In this document: positions 1 through 4,703 of the stretch, in pieces
Layout of the letters: each line of letters starts with the position of its first letter
Position numbering within the stretch: position 1 is the stretch's first letter
Origin: an uncultured Bacteroidales bacterium
Lineage (GTDB): Bacteria; Bacteroidota; Bacteroidia; Bacteroidales; Bacteroidaceae
Assembly (NCBI GenBank): GCA_945871755.1
Contig: CAMBWV010000094.1
Span: 1-5,454 of the forward strand
DNA length: 5,454 nucleotides
Reading direction: 5' to 3'
Program-made: the position numbers and the translations under genes
The notes under the pieces: generated by a model
Database searches by the model: none
What the model was told of the DNA's origin: nothing
Seen by the model: the letters and a program-made list of their open reading frames with translations, nothing else

Positions 1-238
1 TTTTAGAGGATTGGAGATGGGAATTGGATAGGATTTTTGGAGTTCATCCTCATTGAAAGGCAATTCCTCGTTCCTCGTTCCTCAATCCTCATTGTGCAAA
101 GACTATCGAGCCAGCAGCCGAAGGCTGCGTTGAAACTAGGGGACGCAGTCCCCGATGAAACTAGGAAGCCGCAGGCTTCCGTTGAAACTTGAAACTAGGG
201 AGCGCAGCGACCGTTGAATCTAGGTCGCGCAGCGACCC
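1..238. repeat. Left intergenic repeat module (inverted partner of 1505-1734)
   Basis: This gene-free stretch is a composite repeat. It runs from a G/A-rich degenerate heptad-like part (about 1-38), through a 27-bp block (39-65), a period-7 tract of gttcctc-type units (about 64-90) and a 19-bp block (101-119), into an array of five hairpins (114-237). The 27-bp block is the exact reverse complement of 1657-1683, and the 19-bp block is the exact reverse complement of 1601-1619. The blocks occur in the same order in both modules, so the modules are inverted copies that have diverged between the anchors. The module lies just beyond the 3' end of the nitroreductase gene. I see no transposase, coding potential or target-site duplication. 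I infer a dispersed non-coding repeat family of this genome, but its wider distribution cannot be seen here. Confidence 0.85.
114..237. repeat. Tandem array of five short hairpins with constant spacer
   Basis: Five palindromic units occur in a row: 114-128 (gcagcc/gaa/ggctgc), 139-153 (ggggac/gca/gtcccc), 164-180 (ggaagcc/gca/ggcttcc), 198-212 (gggagc/gca/gcgacc, two mismatches) and 223-237 (ggtcgc/gca/gcgacc). Between them lie GTTGAAACTA (129-138), GATGAAACTA (154-163), a 17-nt version with an internal GAAACT duplication (181-197) and GTTGAATCTA (213-222). The stems differ in sequence but remain paired, and the triloop is GCA in four of five units. On the minus strand this would be the 3' untranslated region of the nitroreductase mRNA. 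Role unknown; transcript stabilisation, termination or a protein-binding DNA repeat are all possible. Confidence 0.9.
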
Positions 239-241
239 AAA

Positions 242-264
242 CGACTTGTCAAAAGAACAAGTCG
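242..264 (-). terminator. Hairpin overlapping the nitroreductase stop codon
   Basis: A perfect 8-bp stem (cgacttgt at 242-249, acaagtcg at 257-264) encloses a 7-nt loop. In the minus-strand transcript it covers the last codons and the first base of the stop codon. It is followed by the palindrome array, not by a long U tract, so it is a weak candidate for an intrinsic terminator on its own. It may act with the array as a 3'-end structure. Confidence 0.35.
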
Positions 265-752
265 CCCAAAGCCTTGCGCTGCTTCTCCTTGGGCTCGTCG
301 GCAGGATGGCCGATGGGGATGAGGGCAACGGCAGTATGGCCCTCGGGAGCGGGGAAGGCGGCTTGGAGAGCTTCGGGGTCGTAGTTGCACACCCAGCAAG
401 TGCCCAGACCGCGCTCGGCAGCTGCCAGGCAGAGGTGCTCGATGGCAATCGCTGCATCAATGTCGCCGTGTGGTTTGTTGTCAAAGCGGCGCACCCACTC
501 CGTCTGCGTATTGCGATAGACGATGAAGCAGGCAGGGGCCGTCTGAAACCATTCACGGTTGTAGCAGGGCCACAGGCGGCTCAACTGCTCGGGCGTAGAG
601 AGGTAGCGGAAAAGGATGGGCTGAAAGTTGACCGCCGAAGGGGCCAACCGCACGCAGTCCTGGATGTACTGCAAATCGGCAGCGGAGGGTAGCTCGGCAG
701 AATAGCGGCGCACCGAACGACGCTCGGCGCAGAGATGAAGGAAATCGTTCAT
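249..752 (-). CDS. Nitroreductase family protein (FMN-dependent oxidoreductase)
   Basis: The 167-aa product has the layout of the small nitroreductase family: cytoplasmic, usually homodimeric flavoproteins that reduce substrates with NAD(P)H. Residues 11-17 (RRSVRRY) match the N-terminal FMN-phosphate-binding arginine motif. APSAVNFQP at 37-45 matches the conserved APSxxNxQP flavin loop. Residues 97-121 form the long helix with the DxxxAxxxxxLxxxxxGLGTCW pattern, and IPIGHPAD at 145-152 is the usual late strand with IGxP. Length is normal for the family. The frame extends upstream to a TTG at 812, but the first ATG (752) fits the family N-terminus, and the promoter-like element at 818-825 would start transcription near 812. 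It is divergent from the DUF1599 gene and its 3' end meets the left repeat module. The substrate cannot be told from sequence. Confidence 0.9.
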   Translation of the reverse strand: MNDFLHLCAERRSVRRYSAELPSAADLQYIQDCVRLAPSAVNFQPILFRYLSTPEQLSRLWPCYNREWFQTAPACFIVYRNTQTEWVRRFDNKPHGDIDAAIAIEHLCLAAAERGLGTCWVCNYDPEALQAAFPAPEGHTAVALIPIGHPADEPKEKQRKALGDLFF

Positions 753-817
753 GGTAGTAGGGCTGTTGGGAGAGGGAAATACGTGGCGGTGGCCGCGAAT
801 CCCGTAAAACAACTGGG

Positions 818-825
818 CAAAGTTA
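818..825 (-). promoter_or_regulatory. Bacteroidota-type -7 element for the nitroreductase gene
   Basis: On the minus strand this reads TAACTTTG, an exact match to the Bacteroidota -7 consensus TAnnTTTG. It lies 66 bp upstream of the ATG at 752. I see no clear -33 TTTG at the expected spacing, so the upstream element would be weak. Transcription would start near 811, leaving a leader of roughly 60 nt. Confidence 0.55.
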
Positions 826-875
826 GGAAAAAACGCCGAACTTTCTCCCGTCAGTGTTAAAAAACAGAGGGATTA

Positions 876-907
876 TTTCGTTATTCAAAGGGGTTTTGTT
901 ACTTTTG
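876..907 (+). promoter_or_regulatory. Bacteroidota-type promoter for the DUF1599 gene
   Basis: TACTTTTG at 900-907 matches the -7 consensus TAnnTTTG exactly. TTTCG at 876-880, about 20 nt upstream, is an acceptable but imperfect -33 element. Transcription would start near 912-914, giving a very short leader of about 13-15 nt before the ATG at 927. There is no Shine-Dalgarno sequence, as is common in this phylum. No promoter is evident before the next gene, so this one may also drive the DoxX-like gene and tpiA. Confidence 0.6.
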
Positions 908-926
908 CGCAGAAGATTGCCATGCC

Positions 927-1499
927 ATGACAGAAAAGAATACGACAGCAGAGTTTCAGAGTGTGATGCAAATGTGCCGCGAACTCTTTGCCAAGAAACT
1001 GCACGACTACGGGGCAGCTTGGCGAATCATGCGGCCCGCCTCCATCACCGACCAGCTGTATATCAAAGCCAACCGCATTCGCTCTATCGAAATGAAGGGC
1101 GAGGCGAAAGTCGATGAAGGAATCGTGGGTGAGTTTATCGCCATCGTCAACTACGGCATCGTCGGACAGATTCAGCTCGACCGCGGGCCAGCCCTGAGCG
1201 AAGGCGATATGACAGCCGAAGAAGCCTTGGCGCTCTACGACCAGTATGCCCGCGAAGCCCTCGAACTGATGCTACGCAAGAATCACGACTACGACGAGGC
1301 TTGGCGCAGTATGCGGGTGAGTTCGTACACCGACCTGATTCTCATGAAAATCTTCCGCACGAAGCAGATTGAAGACCTGGAAGGCCAAACCCTCGTATCG
1401 GAAGGTATCGCCGCCAACTATATGGACATGATTAACTACGCCGTGTTCGGGTTAATCAAACTCGTGGTCGAGGCTGGCGAAGAGCAGGTTGAAGGCTAG
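927..1499 (+). CDS. DUF1599 protein with two tandem domain copies
   Basis: The 190-aa soluble, largely helical protein is an internal duplication. Copy 1 spans about residues 10-85 and copy 2 about 102-180. Each has the series [K/L/N]HDYxxAW, a downstream R, D (D42/D136), KxxR (K47-R50/K141-R144), then EGI (E64/E159) and NY (N75-Y76/N170-Y171). This K-x-x-DYxxAW...E...NY pattern is that of DUF1599, which I recall being renamed a nucleotide-modification-associated domain from phage and bacterial gene neighbourhoods. Two copies are usual in Bacteroidales homologues, as far as I recall. The helical layout with acidic residues before NY resembles all-alpha NTP pyrophosphatases (MazG/dUTPase type), but that is inference. 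The start at 927 follows the promoter closely; an ATG at 922 in another frame opens only a two-codon frame. Biochemical activity is unknown. Confidence 0.85.
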   Translation: MTEKNTTAEFQSVMQMCRELFAKKLHDYGAAWRIMRPASITDQLYIKANRIRSIEMKGEAKVDEGIVGEFIAIVNYGIVGQIQLDRGPALSEGDMTAEEALALYDQYAREALELMLRKNHDYDEAWRSMRVSSYTDLILMKIFRTKQIEDLEGQTLVSEGIAANYMDMINYAVFGLIKLVVEAGEEQVEG

Positions 1500-1504
1500 G
1501 CATT

Positions 1505-1606
1505 AGGCTCGCTCCGCTAGCTTAGTTTCATCGGTCGCTTCGCTCCCTGGTTTCAAGTTTCAGGGAATCCCTTCGGGCTTCCTGTTTCAACGCAGCCTGC
1601 GGCTGC
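1505..1606. repeat. Tandem array of four short hairpins (right copy)
   Basis: Four units are visible on the plus strand: 1505-1523 (core gctcgc/tcc/gctagc, one mismatch), 1533-1547 (ggtcgc/ttc/gctccc, two mismatches), 1564-1582 (ggaatccc/ttc/gggcttcc, one mismatch) and 1592-1606 (gcagcc/tgc/ggctgc, perfect). The spacers are TAGTTTCATC (1523-1532), TGGTTTCAAGTTTCAG (1548-1563) and TGTTTCAAC (1583-1591), the complements of the left array's spacers. The loops fit TNC in the sense of the upstream gene. The gggagc/gcgacc mismatch pair appears in both arrays, so imperfect units are inherited as such. In the DUF1599 transcript these hairpins follow the stop codon directly. Confidence 0.85.
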
Positions 1607-1630
1607 TGGCTCGATAGTCCTTAAACAATT

Positions 1631-1656
1631 AAGGAATTAGGAATGAGGAATTAGGA
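1631..1656 (+). repeat. Period-7 repeat tract, GGAATTA type
   Basis: About three and a half heptads of the form GGAATTA/GGAATGA occur in tandem. The 11-nt copies at 1632-1642 and 1646-1656 are identical. The left module carries a different heptad at the equivalent place (gttcctc type, about 64-90), so the period is kept while the sequence has drifted. Confidence 0.8.
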
Positions 1657-1679
1657 AATTGCCTTTCAATGAGGATGAA

Positions 1680-1733
1680 CTCCTAACTCCTAACTCCTAA
1701 CTCCTAACAAATACGATCCTAATTCCTAATTTC
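1680..1733 (+). repeat. Period-7 repeat tract, CTCCTAA type
   Basis: Four exact copies of CTCCTAA run from 1680 to 1707. After a short break, two CCTAATT heptads follow at 1718-1731, ending just before the DoxX-like start codon. The tract is roughly complementary to the 1631-1656 tract: tcctaattcct at 1717-1727 is the exact reverse complement of 1632-1642 and of 1646-1656. A stem placed about 7 nt before the ATG at 1735 is therefore possible. Confidence 0.85.
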
Positions 1734-1734
1734 C

Positions 1735-3045
1735 ATGCCCCGTCATTCCCTGCGACAAATCGCGCTGTTCTGGAGTGTCAATGTGGCGCGCCTTGTATTG
1801 GCCGCCACCTTCATCTTCTCCGGATTTGTGAAGGCCGCCGACCCGATGGGCATGTTTCATAAGCTCAGCGCCTACTTTGCCCATTGGGGCTATACGTTTC
1901 CGCTCGACTCTGTGATATTGCGCGGCATGGTGGTTTGCTTGGCTGCTGTAGAATTTGTACTGGGCCTGCAATTCCTGCTCGGCATGCGTATGCGGCTGAC
2001 CGCTTGGTGCTCCACACTGTTCATGACTGCCATGACGCTGCTCACTATATATATATATAGGTATGAGCCCGTGCCCGATTGTGGTTGTTTCGGCGATGCC
2101 TATGTGCTGAGCAACGGCGCCACGCTGGCCAAAAATGTAGTGCTGCTCCTACTCTGTGGCCTCTGCCTCTTTGCAGGCCGCTATACCAAGCGCCTTATCA
2201 GTGAGCGCAACCAATGGTTGACCTCCATCTATACGTGGGTGTACGTATTGGGCCTCTGCCTCTATACGCTCCACTATATCCCCATCCTCGAATTTACCGA
2301 CTATCGCAACGGTACGCACTGGCGGGATGCTTGGGAGGGACGTTTCTCCGCCGAAGCGCCCGAGAGCCTTAGCACCCTCTGCTTCACAGATGCCCAGACG
2401 GGCGACGACGTGACTGAACAGGTGCTCGATTCTGGCTATTGCTTCCTGCTTACGATGCCCGAAATCAGTACGGCCGACGCAGGCAACAACGACCGCATCA
2501 ACGATATCTACGACGAATGCGTGGACAACGGCTACCGCTTCTACTTGGCCGTTGGCGAACCTTGGAAGAAGGAAGACCTGCAGCGCTGGGTGGACTATAC
2601 GGGGGCTGCTTATCCCGTTGTGAGTACCGATGCCGTGCAGCTCAAAGCCATGGTGCGCTCCAACCCTGGCTTGCTCCTGCTCAGGGATGGCGTGCAGATT
2701 CGCAAATGGAGCGGCAATGACTTGCCCATCCTCAATGATGCCCTGGCGAAACAGACCTACCGCAACAGTTTGAGGGGACTTATCGGCTTGCCCAACGACA
2801 ACGGCGATTGGCGCGAGCTGCCCGAGAAATCTAGGTTCTTCTGGAAACGACCGCTCGGCCGCTTGGTCCTGTGGTATATCATTCCGCTGCTCGTCATCAT
2901 GGCCCTGGACAATATCTGGGTGGGCAGCAAATATTACCGCCGCTACACGCAGCGCCGCCGCCTGCACCGCCAGCAAAAAGCGCAGGCCCTTCCCGACCAA
3001 GAAACGAACCAACAGGAACATGTTTCCTCGGAAATACAATCGTGA
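1735..3045 (+). CDS. DoxX/MauE-like membrane protein with thioredoxin-like region
   Basis: The 436-aa inner-membrane protein begins with a DoxX/MauE-type helical domain: helix 1 at about 14-34 with the family-like ARLVLAATFIFSGFVKAADP stretch, then helices at about 60-82, 88-108, 132-149 and 164-184. DCGCFGD at 115-121 (C116, C118) is the hallmark of the MauE-like subgroup, thought to handle thiol redox as VKOR/DsbD-type proteins do. Residues about 205-340 look thioredoxin-like (a strand at 234-241, a helix ending in YDECVDNGYRFY, then NPGLLLLRDGVQIRKWSG at 310-327), but no CxxC is present. A last helix at about 377-397 precedes a basic, polar tail (398-436). The start at 1735 leaves a short leader before helix 1. 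No promoter is visible upstream, so read-through from the DUF1599 gene is likely. A (TA)7 tract interrupts otherwise GC-rich coding sequence at 2046-2059. Confidence 0.8.
   Translation: MPRHSLRQIALFWSVNVARLVLAATFIFSGFVKAADPMGMFHKLSAYFAHWGYTFPLDSVILRGMVVCLAAVEFVLGLQFLLGMRMRLTAWCSTLFMTAMTLLTIYIYRYEPVPDCGCFGDAYVLSNGATLAKNVVLLLLCGLCLFAGRYTKRLISERNQWLTSIYTWVYVLGLCLYTLHYIPILEFTDYRNGTHWRDAWEGRFSAEAPESLSTLCFTDAQTGDDVTEQVLDSGYCFLLTMPEISTADAGNNDRINDIYDECVDNGYRFYLAVGEPWKKEDLQRWVDYTGAAYPVVSTDAVQLKAMVRSNPGLLLLRDGVQIRKWSGNDLPILNDALAKQTYRNSLRGLIGLPNDNGDWRELPEKSRFFWKRPLGRLVLWYIIPLLVIMALDNIWVGSKYYRRYTQRRRLHRQQKAQALPDQETNQQEHVSSEIQS
2046..2059 (+). repeat. (TA)7 dinucleotide tract inside the DoxX-like gene
   Basis: Seven TA units within the palindrome at 2045-2060 encode residues 104-109 through the codons ACT ATA TAT ATA TAT AGG. 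ATA and AGG appear rare elsewhere in this gene. The tract lies just before the CGC redox motif. Gain or loss of one unit would frameshift the protein after the third helix. Confidence 0.9.
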
Positions 3046-3046
3046 A

Positions 3047-3089
3047 TATCAACCCCAAAACATAAATTATCAACCCTAAAAAACATAAA
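3047..3089 (+). repeat. Tandem 20-22 bp direct repeat in the tpiA leader
   Basis: Two near-identical A/C-rich copies lie back to back: 3047-3066 and 3068-3089, each with the pattern TATCAACCC(C/T)-A-run-CATAAA. They fill nearly all of the 47-bp gap between the DoxX-like stop and the tpiA ATG. There is no Shine-Dalgarno sequence. An unstructured A-rich leader suits efficient translation in Bacteroidota, so the duplication may simply lengthen such a leader. Confidence 0.75.
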
Positions 3090-3092
3090 CCA

Positions 3093-3851
3093 ATGAGAAA
3101 GAAAATCGTAGCAGGTAACTGGAAAATGAACCTCAACCTGCAGGAAGGCGTAGCTCTCGCCAAGGAACTCAACACGATGCTCGCTGCCGACAAACCCAAC
3201 TGCGACGTAGTCATCTGCACTCCCTTCATTCACCTGGCTACCGTAGCTGGTGAACTCGATGCCAATGTAATCGGTCTGGGTGCCGAAAACTGCGCCGACA
3301 AGGTGAGCGGTGCTTACACGGGTGAAGTTTCCGCAGCGATGGTGAAGAGCACGGGTGCTCAGTATGTCATCCTCGGCCACAGCGAACGCCGCGCTTACTA
3401 TGGCGAAACCGCCGAGATTCTCAAGGAAAAGACCAATCTGGCTCTCGAAAACGGCCTGAAGGTTATCTTCTGCATCGGCGAAGTGCTCGAAGAGCGCGAA
3501 AGCGGCAAGCAGAACGAAGTAGTGAAGGCACAGCTCGAAGGCTCGCTCTTCGACCTCACCGCTGAGCAGTTCAGCAACGTCATCCTCGCCTACGAACCCG
3601 TATGGGCCATCGGTACAGGTAAGACTGCCACCGCTGAGCAGGCTGAAGATATGCACGCCTTCATCCGCAGCGTCATCGCTGAGAAGTTTGGTGCAGAAGC
3701 CGCTGAGAACGTTTCCATCCTTTACGGTGGTAGCTGCAAGCCCAGCAACGCCAAGGAAATCTTTGCAAAGCCCAACGTAGATGGTGGCCTCATTGGTGGT
3801 GCTGCCCTCAAGGCTGCTGATTTCAAGGGTATCATCGACGCTTGGAAATAA
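3093..3851 (+). CDS. tpiA: Triosephosphate isomerase
   Basis: The 252-aa enzyme interconverts dihydroxyacetone phosphate and glyceraldehyde 3-phosphate in glycolysis and gluconeogenesis, in the cytoplasm and normally as a dimer. All key residues are present: N9 and K11 in GNWKMN, H96 in GHSERR, catalytic E168 in [12 protein letters not shown] (166-177, with flexible loop 6 following), C127 in FCIGE, and the phosphate-binding YGGS (211-214) and GGLIGGAAL (231-239). Length is full for the family. The ATG at 3093 gives the standard [14 protein letters not shown]-terminus. The gene follows the DoxX-like gene by 47 bp and ends before a strong terminator. Codon choice looks more biased than in the neighbours (many GCT, GAA, AAG), as expected for a highly expressed glycolytic gene. 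Confidence 0.98.
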   Translation: MRKKIVAGNWKMNLNLQEGVALAKELNTMLAADKPNCDVVICTPFIHLATVAGELDANVIGLGAENCADKVSGAYTGEVSAAMVKSTGAQYVILGHSERRAYYGETAEILKEKTNLALENGLKVIFCIGEVLEERESGKQNEVVKAQLEGSLFDLTAEQFSNVILAYEPVWAIGTGKTATAEQAEDMHAFIRSVIAEKFGAEAAENVSILYGGSCKPSNAKEIFAKPNVDGGLIGGAALKAADFKGIIDAWK

Positions 3852-3931
3852 GAAACAGAGGGTATGCCAGCTGACGTCAAGGGGCGCAACGCCCTAGGAC
3901 ATCCGCTTTGCAGCACCTAGTCAACCCACAC

Positions 3932-4000
3932 GGGATGGGGCAGAGCCGCGGGCACGCTATCCTTCTGCCCAACCGCCTGCTCCATCCCTTTTTCTTTTTC
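3932..4000 (+). terminator. Intrinsic terminator downstream of tpiA
   Basis: A 12-bp stem (3932-3943 gggatggggcag with 3977-3988 ctgctccatccc, one G-U pair) is followed at once by TTTTTCTTTTTC (3989-4000). The long apical region holds a second stem, gggca 3950-3954 with tgccc 3966-3970. A GC-rich stem plus a T-rich tail is a textbook Rho-independent terminator. It lies 80 bp after the tpiA stop and should end the upstream transcript. A smaller hairpin, gggcg/caa/cgccc at 3882-3894, precedes it. Confidence 0.75.
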
Positions 4001-4106
4001 TACGGCAGGTTCTATGCAGTCTCTGAGGAACAATCGACTATCCCGCTGCGACAATAGAGCCAATGTGCCATCCATAAATCCGTATCACCCACACGTATCA
4101 ATCCCC

Positions 4107-4607
4107 GTGAGACAACTATTAGCCCTCTTTATCTGCTTACTGGCTTCTTACACCATGCACGGCCAAACATTTACGGACGACCTGCGCGAAATTGACAGCA
4201 ATGGCGGTAGCCTAGAAGTGATTCAGAGTACCGACATGGACACCATCGTCAATGAAAAGGAACTGGGCAAAGCTGCGCCCACTGCCGACGGATTGGCCAA
4301 TCGTTCCAAACGGCCCAAATTAAAACCAGGTCAAACGCCTACCGAGCGCGTCTCTGGCTTCCGCATCCAGATTTATGCAGGAACGGGCTCCGAGGGTAAT
4401 GCCAACGCCAAAAAAATGCAGGCACGCGCACGCCAAGCATTCCCAGGGCTCTCGGCCTATGTTTCTCTCAACGGACCGCGTTGGGTATGCCGTCTTGGCG
4501 ATTTCCAGACCAATCAAGAGGCGCAGGCTTTCCTGCGTCGTGTGCGTAGTTCGGGCATCTCGAAAACGGTCAGCATTGTCCGTTCTGCCATCTTCGTAGC
4601 TTACTAA
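4107..4607 (+). CDS. Secreted SPOR-domain protein
   Basis: From the GTG at 4107 the product is 166 aa: a signal peptide (residues 1-19, MRQLLALFICLLASYTMHG, followed by Q), a polar linker (about 20-83), then a C-terminal SPOR domain (about 84-164). The domain shows GFRIQIYAG, an Ala/Lys-rich helix, WVCRLGDFQTNQEAQAFLRRVR and a final strand, matching the usual beta-alpha-beta-beta-alpha-beta order. SPOR domains bind denuded glycan strands of peptidoglycan, often at division sites. The frame also opens at an ATG at 4014, which would add 31 polar residues with many rare codons (AGG, CGA, CTA, AGA) and begins only 14 bp after the tpiA terminator. I therefore prefer the GTG, although GTG starts are uncommon in this phylum. 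There is no lipobox cysteine. No clear promoter is seen between the terminator and the start. Confidence 0.85.
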   Translation: MRQLLALFICLLASYTMHGQTFTDDLREIDSNGGSLEVIQSTDMDTIVNEKELGKAAPTADGLANRSKRPKLKPGQTPTERVSGFRIQIYAGTGSEGNANAKKMQARARQAFPGLSAYVSLNGPRWVCRLGDFQTNQEAQAFLRRVRSSGISKTVSIVRSAIFVAY

Positions 4608-4629
4608 CCCAGAATCACTACGCTCCAAA

Positions 4630-4674
4630 CCCCTAGCTTCGCATCCCTTTTCTGTAGCGGTGCAAAGCCAGGGG
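4630..4674 (+). promoter_or_regulatory. Imperfect hairpin between the SPOR gene and folE
   Basis: The arms 4630-4643 and 4661-4674 pair at 12 of 14 positions (mismatches at 4635/4669 and 4640/4664) around a 17-nt loop. It fills the middle of the 96-bp gap. No U-run follows; the next bases are cttgaattataat. It could attenuate or punctuate the SPOR-folE transcript, but it is not a typical intrinsic terminator and may have no function. Confidence 0.35.
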
Positions 4675-4703
4675 CTTGAATTATAATCATAAAGAATTCT
4701 CTT

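Larger units (their letters stand above)
1505..1734. repeat. Right intergenic repeat module (inverted copy of 1-238)
   Basis: The 235-bp gap between the DUF1599 stop and the DoxX-like start is filled almost completely by this module. Read on the minus strand it repeats the order of the left module: heptad tracts, a 27-bp block (1657-1683, identical to 39-65), another heptad tract, a 19-bp block (1601-1619, identical to 101-119) and hairpins (1505-1606). It lacks the equivalents of the left ggggac and ggtcgc units and ends in its own gctagc unit, so the two copies have gained or lost units. It abuts the DUF1599 3' end in the same relative orientation as the left copy abuts the nitroreductase. 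I see no -7 promoter element inside it. Confidence 0.85.

Noticed and set aside
114..237. CRISPR array (short spacers between repeated palindromes)
   Set aside because: The constant part is only about 10 nt, the variable parts are self-complementary stems of 15-17 nt rather than unrelated spacers, and no cas gene is nearby.
189..692. Plus-strand open frame of 167 codons opposite the nitroreductase
   Set aside because: It is a shadow of the nitroreductase gene. Its start lies in the repeat array and its product has no recognisable motif.
922..930. Two-codon upstream frame ATG-CCA-TGA overlapping the DUF1599 start as ATGA
   Set aside because: Too short to call a regulatory leader peptide. Such an overlap arises easily by chance in ccatgccatga.
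1..1734. Insertion sequence or composite transposon with the modules as terminal repeats
   Set aside because: No transposase is encoded between the modules, no target-site duplication is visible, and the similarity is patchy rather than terminal and continuous.
2149..3039. Minus-strand open frame of 296 codons opposite the DoxX-like gene
   Set aside because: The plus-strand gene has clear membrane helices and a CGCFG motif. The antisense frame has only low-complexity composition typical of GC-rich shadows.
4682..4687. TATAAT box upstream of folE
   Set aside because: It matches the E. coli -10, but Bacteroidota promoters use TAnnTTTG with an upstream TTTG, and no -35-like partner lies at the right distance.
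4608..4703. Riboswitch (e.g. tetrahydrofolate) before folE
   Set aside because: The 96-bp gap holds only one imperfect hairpin and I cannot recognise any conserved aptamer core.
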